Counted from the first letter of the stretch, positions 43,488 through 53,685 are shown. The stretch: 64,000 bases of DNA from Bartonella sp. WD12.1 (GCF_002022415.1 NZ_MUBG01000001.1:434001-498000); one strand, 5' to 3'. Numbers and translations are program-made. Notes: generated from the sequence alone by a model not told the origin.

Positions 43488-43518
43488 AAATGCCTGAATT
43501 TTATTCAGGCATTTTTTT
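43488..43518 (+). terminator. intrinsic terminator after rpoC
   Basis: Stem TGCCTGAA (43491-43498) with TTCAGGCA (43504-43511), extended by flanking A and T, then seven T. Clear rho-independent terminator ending the rpoBC transcript. Confidence 0.93.
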
Positions 43519-44139
43519 GGTTTTGAAATATAGAAATGGCAGATTATTCCTAATAAATATAACTGTAAAATTATAAGCAATTATAGTTTTGTTTTATTTT
43601 TACATTTATTGATAATGATTGATATCAGCAATGCTTATTGTTTAGCTGTAAAGTTTTAATTATTGTGCAACCAAATGAAAATTCATATCGACTGATATTT
43701 TCTATAAAAAATTATAGAAGGGGTAAAGAGCGACAGATTGTTTCAAATGATCTAAAATGTTGATTTTAGTGGGGTGTTACGGAAGTAATTTGTTAGATCC
43801 AATTCTGTATTATCTTTTTCCAAAGAGGTGTTAGGGTTGTATTCTGATGGAAGGGTTAAAAGTTAAAGCCAGCAAAAAAATAAAATGTGCTATTACTGCA
43901 TAAGAATTTATAGGTTTTTGCGAGTTGATATAGTGGAAAAATATGTGAAACATAACTTAAATCTTAGCTTAGGTAATATTATGCTAATTAAAGTCGTGAC
44001 GTTTGAGAACTCAAATTTTTGGAAGCGAATGTGTTTTATTTAATTACATTGCATTGTTTTTTCTTATGCCATAGAAATTTTCTCTATTAAACAGCAATGG
44101 TATTTCAGTTTATTTTCTTGTAAGGGAAAAGTAAAAACA
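43519..44139 (+). other. long intergenic region rpoC-nitroreductase, no intact gene
   Basis: About 620 AT-rich bases where the rpsL-rpsG-fusA genes found after rpoC in many bacteria are absent. Plus-strand frames are full of stops. On the minus strand, near 43745-43860, a stretch of about 36 codons reads like protein (LPSEYNPNTSLEKDN, then TELDLTNYFRNTPLK) but has no start or good upstream extension; it might be the eroded end of a lost gene. No RNA gene seen. Confidence 0.45.
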
Positions 44140-44817
44140 ATGGCTAATTCTACTTTTGATATTTTTCAATCTATTTTATCACGGAAGTCAATTAGAGCTT
44201 TTACTAATCAACCTGTTGAGCAGGAAACAATCAAGGAAATTTTAAAGCTCGCAGCGCGAGCACCATCAGGAGCAAATCTTCAGCCTTGGCAAGTAATTGT
44301 TATAACAGGGGATATGTTGCAGAAAGTAGGGGAAGAACTTTCACAGCTTGTGCTATCAGGTGTAAAAGGAGAGCGTGAATATCATTATTACCCTCGTCAA
44401 TGGCGAGAGCCTTATCTTTCACGGCGTCGAAAAGTTGGTTTAGATCTTTATAAAAGTCTTGGAATCCAGAAAGGTGAACAGGAAAAAATGCTTCGCCAAC
44501 ATGCGCGCAATTTTTCATTTTTTGGCGCACCTGTTGGACTCTTGTTTACAATGGATCAAGATATGGAAATTGGTAGTTGGCTTGATTTAGGTATGTTTAT
44601 GCAGACAATTATGTTAACAGCGCGTGGATTTGGATTAGACACATGTCCTCAAGCGGCTTTTGCTGATTACCATAAGCAAATTTGTACACTTTTATCAGTG
44701 TCTTCTGAGCAACGTCTTATATGTGGTATGGCACTTGGTTATCGCGATGCAAATGCTCCAGAAAACAATTTTGAAACTGAACGCGAACCGATTGAAAATT
44801 TTGTACGTTTTGTTTAA
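44140..44817 (+). CDS. nitroreductase-family FMN-dependent oxidoreductase
   Basis: 225 residues of the nitroreductase fold. The FMN-binding N-terminal segment SRKSIRAFTNQPV and AARAPSGANLQPWQVIV are clear, and the C-terminal GMALGYRDANAPENN is also typical. Such enzymes reduce nitro compounds, quinones or flavins with NAD(P)H; the natural substrate is unknown. It stands alone, with long noncoding stretches on both sides and a start preceded by GTAAGGGAAA. Confidence 0.9.
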   Translation: MANSTFDIFQSILSRKSIRAFTNQPVEQETIKEILKLAARAPSGANLQPWQVIVITGDMLQKVGEELSQLVLSGVKGEREYHYYPRQWREPYLSRRRKVGLDLYKSLGIQKGEQEKMLRQHARNFSFFGAPVGLLFTMDQDMEIGSWLDLGMFMQTIMLTARGFGLDTCPQAAFADYHKQICTLLSVSSEQRLICGMALGYRDANAPENNFETEREPIENFVRFV

Positions 44818-45007
44818 TTTATGCTAATAAAATATTCTTGTGTATTGGATGGTTAATTTTAAAATTTGAGGTATTATAAAGAATATCTCAATGCAATTTA
44901 TAACCTCCATTTTATTTTAACATTGCATGTTAACATTTGTTTTACTAAACTCATTACGCTAAAATAGCGGTATTTTGGATAACCAATTAATTCCTCAAAG
45001 GTTGAAG

Positions 45008-45103
45008 ATGGAAGATAGTATAGAAAAAAATTGTTGGGTGGTAGCAAGACGCGCGACATTGGTATTTATTGCTGTCATTTTTTTAGCTTATCTTACAATT
45101 TGA
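45008..45103 (+). CDS. possible 31-residue single-span membrane peptide
   Basis: A short open frame MEDSIEKNCWVVARRA followed by a hydrophobic stretch TLVFIAVIFLAYLTI and stop. AAAGG lies about six bases before ATG. The charge pattern (acidic start, RR before the membrane segment) suits a small inner-membrane protein. It fills the gap between the nitroreductase and sdaA genes. I do not recognise a family; it may be chance, since such short frames occur in AT-rich DNA. Confidence 0.4.
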   Translation: MEDSIEKNCWVVARRATLVFIAVIFLAYLTI

Positions 45104-45170
45104 TTTTAAATGAGACAAAAATAATAAAAAAACTTATACTCAGAATCTGCATTTTATTCTGGGGTAAGTG

Positions 45171-46568
45171 ATGTTTCTATCTGTTTTTGAACTTTTTAAA
45201 ATTGGTATTGGCCCTTCTAGTTCTCATACAATGGGGCCTATGACAGCTGCTAATATGTTTTTGCAAGAAATTATTGCAAAGGGTTTAGCTTGTTCATCTC
45301 ATATGAGAGTTTCTCATATTCGTGTTTATCTTTACGGTTCGTTGGCTTTTACTGGTGTTGGTCACGCTACAGATAAAGCTATTATATTAGGGTTGTTGGG
45401 AGAAAAAGTGTCTACTGTTGATCCTAATAGTATGGAGATGCTTGTAGAAAAAGTTAAACATGAAAAAAAGGTGCAACCAATCGGCCACCCTGCTTATCAT
45501 TTTGATTTGCAGAATGATCTTATTTTTGAGCAAAAAAAAGTTTTATCTGGGCATGCTAATGGTCTTGCATTTGAAGGGCTTGATTCTGATGAAAATATCC
45601 TCTTACGGCGGGTTTATTATTCTATCGGTGGCGGTTTTGTGGTAACCGAAGATGAATTAAATGATGCGAATTATAATACAAAATTAGAAACATTTCAGGT
45701 GCCGTATCCTTTTGACTCAGCGAGTGAAATGTTGCTAATGGCTGAAAATTCAGGCCTTTCAATTGCTGAAATGAAGCGCAGCAATGAAGAAACAAAAATG
45801 GAGCGTGCTGCTTTTGATGCTGCACTCGATAAGATTTGTTCAGCTATGTCAAATTGCATTGATAGAGGGCTTGCACAAGAAGGTGAGTTACCGGGTGGGT
45901 TGCGTATTCCAAGACGTGCTAAAAAACTGTATAAAGAGCTTTTGGAAGATCATAAAGAAAATCGTAACCATTCACTTTGGATTAATGATTGGCTTTCTGT
46001 ATACGCTATAGCAGTAAATGAAGAAAATGCAGCAGGTGGCCGTATTGTCACCGCACCAACGAATGGTGCAGCTGGTGTTGTACCTTCTGTTTTACGTTGT
46101 TATCTGCAATTTAATAATAGTTCCAATCGGGAAGGGGTGCATAATTTTTTATTAACGGCAGCAGCTATTGGCGGTATCATTAAACATAATGCTTCTATCT
46201 CTGGTGCAGAAGTTGGTTGTCAGGGTGAAGTGGGGACAGCATCTTCAATGGCAGCTGCAGGATTAACAGCAGCATTGGGTGGTACGCCCGCTCAAATTGA
46301 AAACGCTGCTGAAATTGCTCTTGAACATCATTTGGGAATGACATGTGATCCAGTTGCGGGCCTTGTACAGGTTCCATGTATTGAACGCAACGCTATGGGT
46401 GCTGTTAAGGCTGTAACAGCTTCTTCTCTTGCTTTACATGGTAATGGAGCACATTTTGTTTCTCTTGATGCTTGTATTGAAACAATGCGTCAAACAGGCC
46501 ATGATATGAGTGAGCGCTATAAAGAGACAAGTAAAGGCGGCCTTGCACGCAATGTTACATCATGTTAA
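45171..46568 (+). CDS. sdaA: L-serine ammonia-lyase (L-serine dehydratase), iron-sulfur type
   Basis: 465 residues from ATG 45171, with both alpha and beta domains in one chain, as in E. coli SdaA. It deaminates L-serine to pyruvate and ammonia with a [4Fe-4S] cluster. N-terminal [13 protein letters not shown] and the cluster-binding cysteines in [36 protein letters not shown] are visible. Feeding serine carbon into pyruvate and hence the PDH complex fits Bartonella, known to prefer amino acids to sugars. A GTG codon immediately before the ATG is an alternative start. Confidence 0.95.
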   Translation: MFLSVFELFKIGIGPSSSHTMGPMTAANMFLQEIIAKGLACSSHMRVSHIRVYLYGSLAFTGVGHATDKAIILGLLGEKVSTVDPNSMEMLVEKVKHEKKVQPIGHPAYHFDLQNDLIFEQKKVLSGHANGLAFEGLDSDENILLRRVYYSIGGGFVVTEDELNDANYNTKLETFQVPYPFDSASEMLLMAENSGLSIAEMKRSNEETKMERAAFDAALDKICSAMSNCIDRGLAQEGELPGGLRIPRRAKKLYKELLEDHKENRNHSLWINDWLSVYAIAVNEENAAGGRIVTAPTNGAAGVVPSVLRCYLQFNNSSNREGVHNFLLTAAAIGGIIKHNASISGAEVGCQGEVGTASSMAAAGLTAALGGTPAQIENAAEIALEHHLGMTCDPVAGLVQVPCIERNAMGAVKAVTASSLALHGNGAHFVSLDACIETMRQTGHDMSERYKETSKGGLARNVTSC

Positions 46569-47043
46569 GCTTAAATAAAGATACGTCATTTGATAAAATT
46601 ATCAGGTTATTTACGCATCAAGAAACGCATTACTTTCTTAAGAGTGCTTTATGTAGTGTAAGAAGGTGGTTTTGATAAGGAAATGTTGTTTAAGTAAAAT
46701 AAGCAAATGATCGGAAGAATTTCTTTTTAGTAAATCATTAGTATCAATATTCAGTGTTGCTATTATCGTTTCATAGAAATTGCCTTTTTGCTATAACAAA
46801 GGTGTAAGCAATATACCGTTTAATGTTAAATTGTGCATTAATATTAATAGTTTTGGCTTTTCGCATTTTTTAAGAACAGTGTTATTTAAACACCATAAAT
46901 GTAAATAATAAAAATAGAAATTCATGCTGGAAGCTCTATGAATTTAAGATAAAAAACCTACGCTCTTAAACTTCTTTAAAATCTCACATAGTGAATAAAT
47001 ATTTTATTATCAATCAAGTATTTCTTATAAGAAATAACTGAAA
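46569..47043 (+). other. intergenic region downstream of sdaA, no gene recognised
   Basis: About 475 AT-rich bases between the convergent sdaA and the minus-strand hypothetical gene. No open frame, RNA gene or clear terminator hairpin that I can support. Confidence 0.55.
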
Positions 47044-47322
47044 TTAAGTATTGGTTGCCCCTAAACGGAGTTTGACAGGTATATTTCCTGTGCGGCTTGC
47101 AACTCGTAAATGAATACGTACAGGAGGCGTAGCTAAACGACGATTCCGATTTGTTTGACAAATAAGAAGACTAACAAGAGAATGTGTGTTTGGCACCATT
47201 GGGGTATGCTTTAAATTGGCAAGTTTAGTTGCAGCATCGTGAAGAGAACGTAATGAGAGGAGAGACGATTGTTTTGACTGCTTTCCCTTTTCAAGAGATG
47301 GGGAAATAACATTATGTGTCAT
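47044..47322 (-). CDS. hypothetical protein, 92 residues
   Basis: I do not recognise this protein. It is polar and basic, Ser/Thr/Leu/Arg rich, with no signal peptide or membrane segment; the C-terminal half (IRLATPPVRI-type beta pattern, LRVASRTGNIPVKLRL) looks like a small beta-rich fold. A good Shine-Dalgarno (AAGGA, seven bases before ATG) supports translation. It lies 32 bases downstream of the carboxypeptidase gene on the same strand and may share its transcript. Confidence 0.6.
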   Translation of the reverse strand: MTHNVISPSLEKGKQSKQSSLLSLRSLHDAATKLANLKHTPMVPNTHSLVSLLICQTNRNRRLATPPVRIHLRVASRTGNIPVKLRLGATNT

Positions 47323-47354
47323 GGTACTGTCCTTAATACAGAATTCAAAAACTT

Positions 47355-48737
47355 TTAATAGATTACAGTATAGCAGTTAAAATTTGCTTTCTTTAATGTA
47401 GAACAAGCATCGTGCGCAGCTTTTTTTGATTGAAATCCACCAAATCGAGCACGATAATAACGGTGCCCGCTTTTTTCAAACAGTTGCATGTGTGCAGATG
47501 TATGTTTTAAAGCTGGATAAGCTGTATTTTTTGCTTTTGAAAGCAGAGTGTTTGCCTGTTCTTTACTGGGAAGAGAACCAATTTGAATGGCCCATCCACC
47601 AGTTGTAGATAAAGAAGCAGTAATGATTTTATCTATTTCCCCAGATGTAGTTTTGTGAGGATTAGGAGTTGGTATAATCACCTGATTTACAGCAGCTATA
47701 GCTGTATTTAATTCATTAGGTTGTGCTGCAAGTGCTGTTAGAAGTGCAGAGACATCATCATCTAAATCAGTTAGATTTGTTTTAGCGACAGGTATAGGGG
47801 TGGCTACTCCGGTAGGTAAATTATGAGACACTGCAGCTACTAAATATCCATTTGTTTTCTTACGACTTGCTCTTGGCAAATATAGGTTCAACAAATTAGT
47901 CATGTGAATATCACGCTCTGTAGATGATTTTCCTCCCATGACTACGGCAACAATAGAGCGTCCTTCAATATGCATTGATGTGGCTAAATTAGAACCTGAC
48001 ATTTGTGTATAGCCTGTTTTAATTCCGTCAACGCCTTTTATTGTTTTTACTAATTTATTATGGTTGTTAATTGTTTTGCCACGAAAAGAGAAACTTGTTG
48101 TTTTAAACAGTTTATACTGCTCGGGAAAATGTTTGCGCAAAGCTAATGCCAAAGTAGCCATATCTTTTGCTGTAGAATAATTACGTGCATCTGGAAGACC
48201 TGAAGCATTTGCAAAACGAGTATTTGTCATACCAAGTTTACGGGCTTTCACTGTCATCATTCGAGCAAATTTTGGTTCATTACCGCCAAGATATTCACCT
48301 ACAGCAGTAGCAACATCATTTGCTGATTTAGTAATAAGAGCTTTAGCAGCTTCTTCTACAGAAATTGTTTGACCTGCTTTAAAGCCTATTTTCGTTGGTG
48401 GACGTGCAGCTGCGTAAGCTGAGATAGGGATGGGCGTGTTTGGTGTTACGCGACGTACTTCCATAGCTTCAAAGAGCATGTACAACGTCATCATTTTTGT
48501 TAAAGAGGCAGGATAACGTTTTAAAGTTGCATTGGCTTGAAATAAGGTCTTTCCTGTGTGTGCATCTATAACAATAGCCGCATATTTATCGGGGTAAGCT
48601 TCTTTAGGAGTAGCTTTTGCTGAAGAATAGGAAATAGCTAAAATAATAAAAGCAATTGCTATTCCTTTGTAGAAAGGTGCAATTTTTCGCCAGTTAATGT
48701 ACACGTGTAATACCTTATTTATGCCAAATAATCGCAT
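47355..48737 (-). CDS. D-alanyl-D-alanine carboxypeptidase (PBP5-like) with C-terminal SPOR domain
   Basis: About 460 residues. N-terminal signal sequence (YKGIAIAFIILAISYSSAKA), then peptidase S11 domain with SxxK Ser-Lys in PASLTKMMT, SxN in SANDVAT and KTG in DGIKTGYT. The last 80 residues form a SPOR domain (GGWAIQIGSLPSKEQANTLL; RYYRARFGGFQSKKAA), which binds denuded glycan at division sites. It trims stem pentapeptides in the periplasm. Start ATG 48737 is used; a GTG at 48704 has AAGG eight bases upstream and would give a more compact signal peptide. DacF/DacC-type by family. Confidence 0.92.
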   Translation of the reverse strand: MRLFGINKVLHVYINWRKIAPFYKGIAIAFIILAISYSSAKATPKEAYPDKYAAIVIDAHTGKTLFQANATLKRYPASLTKMMTLYMLFEAMEVRRVTPNTPIPISAYAAARPPTKIGFKAGQTISVEEAAKALITKSANDVATAVGEYLGGNEPKFARMMTVKARKLGMTNTRFANASGLPDARNYSTAKDMATLALALRKHFPEQYKLFKTTSFSFRGKTINNHNKLVKTIKGVDGIKTGYTQMSGSNLATSMHIEGRSIVAVVMGGKSSTERDIHMTNLLNLYLPRASRKKTNGYLVAAVSHNLPTGVATPIPVAKTNLTDLDDDVSALLTALAAQPNELNTAIAAVNQVIIPTPNPHKTTSGEIDKIITASLSTTGGWAIQIGSLPSKEQANTLLSKAKNTAYPALKHTSAHMQLFEKSGHRYYRARFGGFQSKKAAHDACSTLKKANFNCYTVIY

Positions 48738-48931
48738 CAAGATCTTTCTTGTTACAGTTAGTTTGACACAATTTAGATGAATGGTGTTACTAATTTATTT
48801 ATAAAATCATTTTGTACGTCTCTCTATTTGACTTAAATTTGATCATAAAAGAAAATTTATTCTTCATATACTCAAATTTTGTAATGGTTATGAGAGGATT
48901 TTAAATTAATAAAAAGCATACTACATGGAAA

Positions 48932-49297
48932 ATGATAATGATATTAACTGAAAAAACCACACTTCATACTATGCAAAATGAAAAGTGCAAGGGCTGGAGT
49001 GAAGATAAATATGATACTATTATTATACCTCAGATTAAGTCAAAATTTCAAAAGCCTAAATTATACCGTGTTCTTTTGCTAAATGATGATTACACACCTA
49101 TGGATTTTGTTGTTTTTATTTTGGAGAGTTTTTTTAAAAAAAGTTTTGAGGAAGCAACTCGTATTATGTTAAATGTTCATCAAAATGGGGTAGGTGAATG
49201 CGGTATTTATACCTATGAAGTGGCTGAAATGAAAGTTGTGCAAGTTATGGAGTGTGCACGTCAAAATGAACATCCATTACAATGTGTAATGGAATAG
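48932..49297 (+). CDS. clpS: ATP-dependent Clp protease adaptor ClpS
   Basis: 121 residues; core domain with [20 protein letters not shown] and the C-terminal [15 protein letters not shown]. ClpS delivers N-degron substrates to ClpAP; the pocket residues in the [10 protein letters not shown] motif are present. ATG 48938 is an alternative start two codons in. clpA begins 13 bases after the stop, the conserved clpS-clpA pair. Confidence 0.95.
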   Translation: MIMILTEKTTLHTMQNEKCKGWSEDKYDTIIIPQIKSKFQKPKLYRVLLLNDDYTPMDFVVFILESFFKKSFEEATRIMLNVHQNGVGECGIYTYEVAEMKVVQVMECARQNEHPLQCVME

Positions 49298-49310
49298 AAG
49301 AGAGAGGGTT

Positions 49311-51671
49311 ATGCCGTCTTTTACGCCCAGTCTTGAAGAAGTTTTGCATCGTGCATTAACAATTGCTACTCAAGCGCAGCATGAATACGCAACATTAGAG
49401 CATCTTTTACTTGCTTTGTTAGATGATGCTGATGCAAGTTCAGTGATTCATGCTTGTCAGGTAGATTTGGAAGAGTTACGGGAGCGTTTGATTAATTATA
49501 TCCAATCGGAATTGGATGTACAAATTAAAACCGATAAGGATACAAAACCAACAGCATTTTTTCAGCGTGTTATTCAACGTGCAGTAATTCATGCTCAATC
49601 AGCAGGAAAAGATGAAGTATCGGGGGCAAATGTTCTTGTTGCGATTTTTTCTGAACGTGAAAGTCATGCAGCATATTTTCTTCAAGAAATGGGAATGACG
49701 CGTTATGATGCTGTGCGTTTTATTTCACACGGTATTATGCGTGATAATGAGTTGTCCCTATTACTTGAAGATCTTGAAGAGCAGTTAGATCAACATGTTT
49801 TGGAAAACAATGACAAAGTGGCCAGTGCGCTTGCTACTTATTGTGTTAATTTAAATTGTAAAGCACGCAGTGGAAAAATTGATTTGTTAATTGGTCGTGA
49901 CGTGGAAATTTCACGAATGATGCAAGTTTTATGTCGAAGGTCAAAAAATAATCCACTGTTGGTTGGCGAACCTGGTGTGGGAAAAACGGCTATAGTTGAG
50001 GGATTGGCTAAACGCATCGTTGATGAAAAGGTGCCCGAAGTTTTATTAAATGCAACAATATTTTCTCTTGATATGGGGGGGCTTGTTGCTGGAACACGCT
50101 ATCGTGGTGATTTTGAAGAACGATTAAAGCAAGTTGTTAAAGAATTAGAACAATATCCTGGTGCTATTTTATTTATTGATGAAATTCATACACTGATTGG
50201 GGCAGGAGCTACATCTGGGGGGCATATGGATGCAGCAAATCTTTTAAAACCTGCATTATCTTCAGGTATGATTCGATGTATTGGTTCAACAACTTATAAG
50301 GAATATAGAAAAATTTTTGAACTTGATCGAGCTTTGACGCGTCGTTTTCAGAAAATTAATGTTAATGAGCCATCTGTCGCTGATGCAATTAAGATTTTGC
50401 AAGGATTGAAGCCTTATTTTGAAGAATTTCACCAAATTAAATATACCGATGCAGCAATGATAGCATCAGTAGAATTATCCTCACGTTATATGGCTGACCG
50501 CCGATTGCCGGATAAAGCAATTGATGTTATTGATGAAAGTGGTGCTGCGCAGATGCTTTTGCCAAAGAAGCAAAGAAGAAAGAGCGTTGGTGTTAAAGAA
50601 ATTGAATCTACAATTGCAGCTATGGCAAGGATTCCACCAAAAACAGTTTCTAATAATGATCGCAAAATCCTTGAAAATCTTGAAAAAGAGCTCAAACATG
50701 TTGTTTATGGGCAAGATCAGGCGATTGGAATACTTGTATCGTCCATTAAGTTAGCACGAGCGGGATTACGTGAATCAGAAAAGCCGATAGGAAGTTATTT
50801 ATTTTCAGGACCAACAGGTGTTGGAAAAACTGAAGTTGCAAAACAACTGGCATCTTCTTTGGGAATTGAGTTGTTGCGTTTTGATATGTCAGAATATATG
50901 GAACGGCATACAGTAGCACGTTTGATAGGAGCTCCTCCAGGTTATGTAGGGTTTGATCAGGGTGGTCTTCTCACAGATGCTGTTGATCAGAATCCTCATG
51001 CGGTTGTGTTGTTAGATGAGATTGAAAAGGCTCATCCAGAATTATTTAATATTTTATTGCAGGTGATGGATTATGGTAAATTAACAGACCATAATGGTAG
51101 AAAAATTGATTTCCGCAATATCATTTTAATTATGACAACCAATGCTGGTGCTTCGGATATGGCAAAGTTTGCTGTGGGATTTGGTAAAATACATCGTGAT
51201 GATGATGATATAGAAGCTATCAATAAATTATTTACACCAGAATTTCGTAATCGGTTAGATGCTATCGTTCCATTTGCACCTTTATCTCGACTAGTAATCA
51301 ATCAAATTGTGCAGAAGTTTATTTTTCAACTTGAAGCACAATTAATTGATAGAGGAATCGCTTTTGAACTCAGTGAATCTGCAATGGTATGGCTTGCTCA
51401 TAAAGGGTATGATGCTCAAATGGGAGCACGTCCGTTGAGTCGCGTCATACAAGAACATATTAAAAAGCCATTAGCTGATGAAATTTTATTTGGGAAGTTA
51501 CGCACTGGTGGCATAGTTCGCGTATTTACGCACAAGTTAAATAATGGTAGAGAAAAACTAGAATTAGAAATTTTATCTTCTGACCTTTCTGTTGGCTCAA
51601 ATGATAGCAAAGCTCATAAGAGCTTATTGAATTCTGCAAAATATATAAGAAAAAAGAGCTCTACAACTTAA
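49311..51671 (+). CDS. clpA: ATP-dependent Clp protease ATP-binding subunit ClpA
   Basis: 786-residue double AAA+ unfoldase that feeds ClpP. N-terminal Clp-N repeats (SLEEVLHRALTIATQAQHEY), first Walker A GEPGVGKT with Walker B LFIDEIHTLIGAG, second Walker A GPTGVGKTE with VLLDEIEKAHP, and ClpP-docking loop region near VGFGKIHRD. No long middle domain, so it is ClpA and not ClpB. Clear GAGAGGG before ATG. Partner ClpP is encoded 34 kb away in this window. Confidence 0.96.
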   Translation: MPSFTPSLEEVLHRALTIATQAQHEYATLEHLLLALLDDADASSVIHACQVDLEELRERLINYIQSELDVQIKTDKDTKPTAFFQRVIQRAVIHAQSAGKDEVSGANVLVAIFSERESHAAYFLQEMGMTRYDAVRFISHGIMRDNELSLLLEDLEEQLDQHVLENNDKVASALATYCVNLNCKARSGKIDLLIGRDVEISRMMQVLCRRSKNNPLLVGEPGVGKTAIVEGLAKRIVDEKVPEVLLNATIFSLDMGGLVAGTRYRGDFEERLKQVVKELEQYPGAILFIDEIHTLIGAGATSGGHMDAANLLKPALSSGMIRCIGSTTYKEYRKIFELDRALTRRFQKINVNEPSVADAIKILQGLKPYFEEFHQIKYTDAAMIASVELSSRYMADRRLPDKAIDVIDESGAAQMLLPKKQRRKSVGVKEIESTIAAMARIPPKTVSNNDRKILENLEKELKHVVYGQDQAIGILVSSIKLARAGLRESEKPIGSYLFSGPTGVGKTEVAKQLASSLGIELLRFDMSEYMERHTVARLIGAPPGYVGFDQGGLLTDAVDQNPHAVVLLDEIEKAHPELFNILLQVMDYGKLTDHNGRKIDFRNIILIMTTNAGASDMAKFAVGFGKIHRDDDDIEAINKLFTPEFRNRLDAIVPFAPLSRLVINQIVQKFIFQLEAQLIDRGIAFELSESAMVWLAHKGYDAQMGARPLSRVIQEHIKKPLADEILFGKLRTGGIVRVFTHKLNNGREKLELEILSSDLSVGSNDSKAHKSLLNSAKYIRKKSSTT

Positions 51672-51680
51672 AACCAATTT

Positions 51681-52103
51681 TTAAAGAACTGATCGGATTT
51701 TTTGTGCATGTTCTTTGAGTATTTCTGTAGGCGTTATGACATTATTATGGGGTTTAAGTTCTACTCCTTCCATTCGTGGTATAATATGGAAATGAAGATG
51801 GAAAACGGTTTGTTGACTGGCTGCTTCATTAAATTGCATGACTGTTACACCATCCGCTTGAAAGGCTTTTTTAACGGCATTAGCAATTTTTTGAACAACT
51901 TTAATGACTGGAAACAATATTTCCATATCTGCATCTAATAAATTTCTACAGCTTTTTCGGGGAATAACCAGTGTGTGCCCTGGAGCTTGGGGCATGATGT
52001 CCATAAATGCAATAACATCATTATCTTCGTAGACACGAACGGAAGGAATTTCGTTACGAATCAATTTAGCAAAAATATTGTTATCGTCATATACTTGTTT
52101 CAT
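51681..52103 (-). CDS. HIT-family (histidine triad) nucleotide-binding protein
   Basis: 140 residues with N-terminal NIFAKLIRNEIPSVRVYEDN and the histidine triad HLHFHIIPR near residue 106. HIT proteins hydrolyse AMP-linked substrates such as adenosine phosphoramidates; the true substrate is unknown. Convergent with clpA, ten bases between stops. Followed upstream (same strand) by the RidA gene. Confidence 0.93.
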   Translation of the reverse strand: MKQVYDDNNIFAKLIRNEIPSVRVYEDNDVIAFMDIMPQAPGHTLVIPRKSCRNLLDADMEILFPVIKVVQKIANAVKKAFQADGVTVMQFNEAASQQTVFHLHFHIIPRMEGVELKPHNNVITPTEILKEHAQKIRSVL

Positions 52104-52251
52104 AAAGCATTTTCTTTCAGTAGTATTTATCTAGAAATAGAATTAATTCACACTGTTTTTTAAAGACTAAAAATGTAAACTCTTTGAGAATATAAACTCA
52201 AGGCAATTTATAATATTCTATTTTGCGCAGATGTTGACATTTATGAAAGAG

Positions 52252-52713
52252 CTAGATTTCTATAATAGCTTCTACTTCTACAGGAACATTCATAGGCAGA
52301 GCGCAGACCCCGACAGCAGAACGGGCGTGTTTACCTGCGTCACCAAGAATATTAACAAGTAGATCAGAAGCTCCATTAGCAACAAGGGGTATATCGGTAA
52401 AATTAGGATCTGCTACAACAAAGACGGTAATTTTTATTACGCGTTTTATTTTACTTAAATCACCAAGCGCTAATTTTATTTGTGCAAGGATATTGAGAGC
52501 ACATACTTCTGCAGACTTTTTTGCTTGTTCAGCACTGACAGTTGCGCCAACTTTTCCGATTGCTACTGGTTTTCCACAAGACAGTGGTAGCTGGCCAGAA
52601 ATGAAAAGTTGATTACCAATTTGTGATGTTGTTATGTAATTTGCAATGGGTTGTATTGCTTCAGGAATAACAATACCAAATTTTTTTAAACGACTTTCAA
52701 TTGAGTTGGTCAT
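52252..52713 (-). CDS. RidA/YjgF-family protein
   Basis: 153 residues of the RidA (YjgF/YER057c/UK114) family, with LFISGQLPLSCGKP near 35 and RSAVGVCALPMNVPVEVEAI at the C-terminus. Canonical RidA deaminates reactive enamine/imine intermediates from serine/threonine dehydratases, a possible link to sdaA. The active-site Arg of canonical RidA appears in the HARSAVGV segment, but this longer subgroup (about 150 residues) is not always a deaminase. Strand and spacing fit a two-gene unit with the HIT gene. Confidence 0.88.
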   Translation of the reverse strand: MTNSIESRLKKFGIVIPEAIQPIANYITTSQIGNQLFISGQLPLSCGKPVAIGKVGATVSAEQAKKSAEVCALNILAQIKLALGDLSKIKRVIKITVFVVADPNFTDIPLVANGASDLLVNILGDAGKHARSAVGVCALPMNVPVEVEAIIEI

Positions 52714-52824
52714 ATTTTAACTTCCATATTTTCTATGATATAGCGATATAATGTGTCTCATAAACTATTTTCTAGTTTAAAGAAATGTATTGAAATGATT
52801 TAAGGGGAGGTTTTTTGTTTTTAT

Positions 52825-53685
52825 ATGATTGTGTGCAGAATAAAAAATTGGAAGTCAAAAATAATCAAGCCATTATTTATGATAGGTTTATACAATGTTC
52901 TCCTATGTTCCGCAGGAGCTGAAAAACCTATTTTTTTGGTGCCTCATCGAGCTATTTACGATTTTCAACTTGAAAGTATTTCTAATGAAATGTCGATCTT
53001 AGGAGTTTCTGGGCGGATGGTTTATGAGCTTACAGGCTCAGCATGTCATGGTTATACCACAAAGTCTCGCTTTGTGAACCGTATTTATATGAAAGATGCA
53101 CCGATACGTTTAACGGATCAACAAATAACGAGTTATGAAACAGGTAATGGTCATGAATTTCATTTTAATGTTCAAAATAAGATTGGAGAAGACGTTTCAG
53201 ATAATATCGAAGGGGTAGCTGAGCGCACTAAAGATGGAATTATAGTTAAATTAAAAAAACCAAAGGAGGATGTCTATAAACTTGCAACAGCTGAATTTCC
53301 AATTATGCAATTGAAAACTATTATTCAACAGGCAAAAGCAGCTCGTCATTTTTATCACACAGCTGTATTTGATGGAACAGACAATGCAAATGAAGTGATA
53401 AAAGAAAGTATAGTTATTGGAGACAAAAAGAAGCTAATATCTGATTCTGAAACAAAAAAATTGGGAAAATTAAGTGAGGAGAGCCATTGGCCTGTTACAA
53501 TTTCTTATTTTGATGATACAAAAAATAAAGATGGTTTACCTCTTTATCGTACCAGCTTTCTTTTATATGAAAACGCTATTATGCGAGACTTGCTCATAGA
53601 TTATGGGGATTTTTCGATACGCGCAAAATTGAAAAATTTTGAACTACTCGATCTTGAAAAGAATTCTGATACTTGCAATCATTAA
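52825..53685 (+). CDS. EipB-like cell envelope protein (DUF1849)
   Basis: 286 residues with an N-terminal signal-like segment (PLFMIGLYNVLLCSAGA), so probably periplasmic. The mature part matches the EipB/DUF1849 family (PHRAIYDFQLE, GRMVYELTGSACHGYTTKSR). Two cysteines, one at about residue 74 and one three residues from the C-terminus (SDTC), correspond to the disulfide-linked pair known in Brucella EipB, where the protein folds as a beta-spiral and supports envelope integrity. A GGGGAGG lies about 15 bases before the ATG, so the start could be slightly different. Diverges from RidA and precedes rpsB. Confidence 0.85.
   Translation: MIVCRIKNWKSKIIKPLFMIGLYNVLLCSAGAEKPIFLVPHRAIYDFQLESISNEMSILGVSGRMVYELTGSACHGYTTKSRFVNRIYMKDAPIRLTDQQITSYETGNGHEFHFNVQNKIGEDVSDNIEGVAERTKDGIIVKLKKPKEDVYKLATAEFPIMQLKTIIQQAKAARHFYHTAVFDGTDNANEVIKESIVIGDKKKLISDSETKKLGKLSEESHWPVTISYFDDTKNKDGLPLYRTSFLLYENAIMRDLLIDYGDFSIRAKLKNFELLDLEKNSDTCNH

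Noticed and set aside
43610-43627. Palindrome TGATA-N8-TATCA resembling a Fur or RirA operator
   Set aside because: Spacing does not fit the RirA box TGA-N9-TCA, there is no iron gene beside it, and such palindromes arise by chance in AT-rich DNA.
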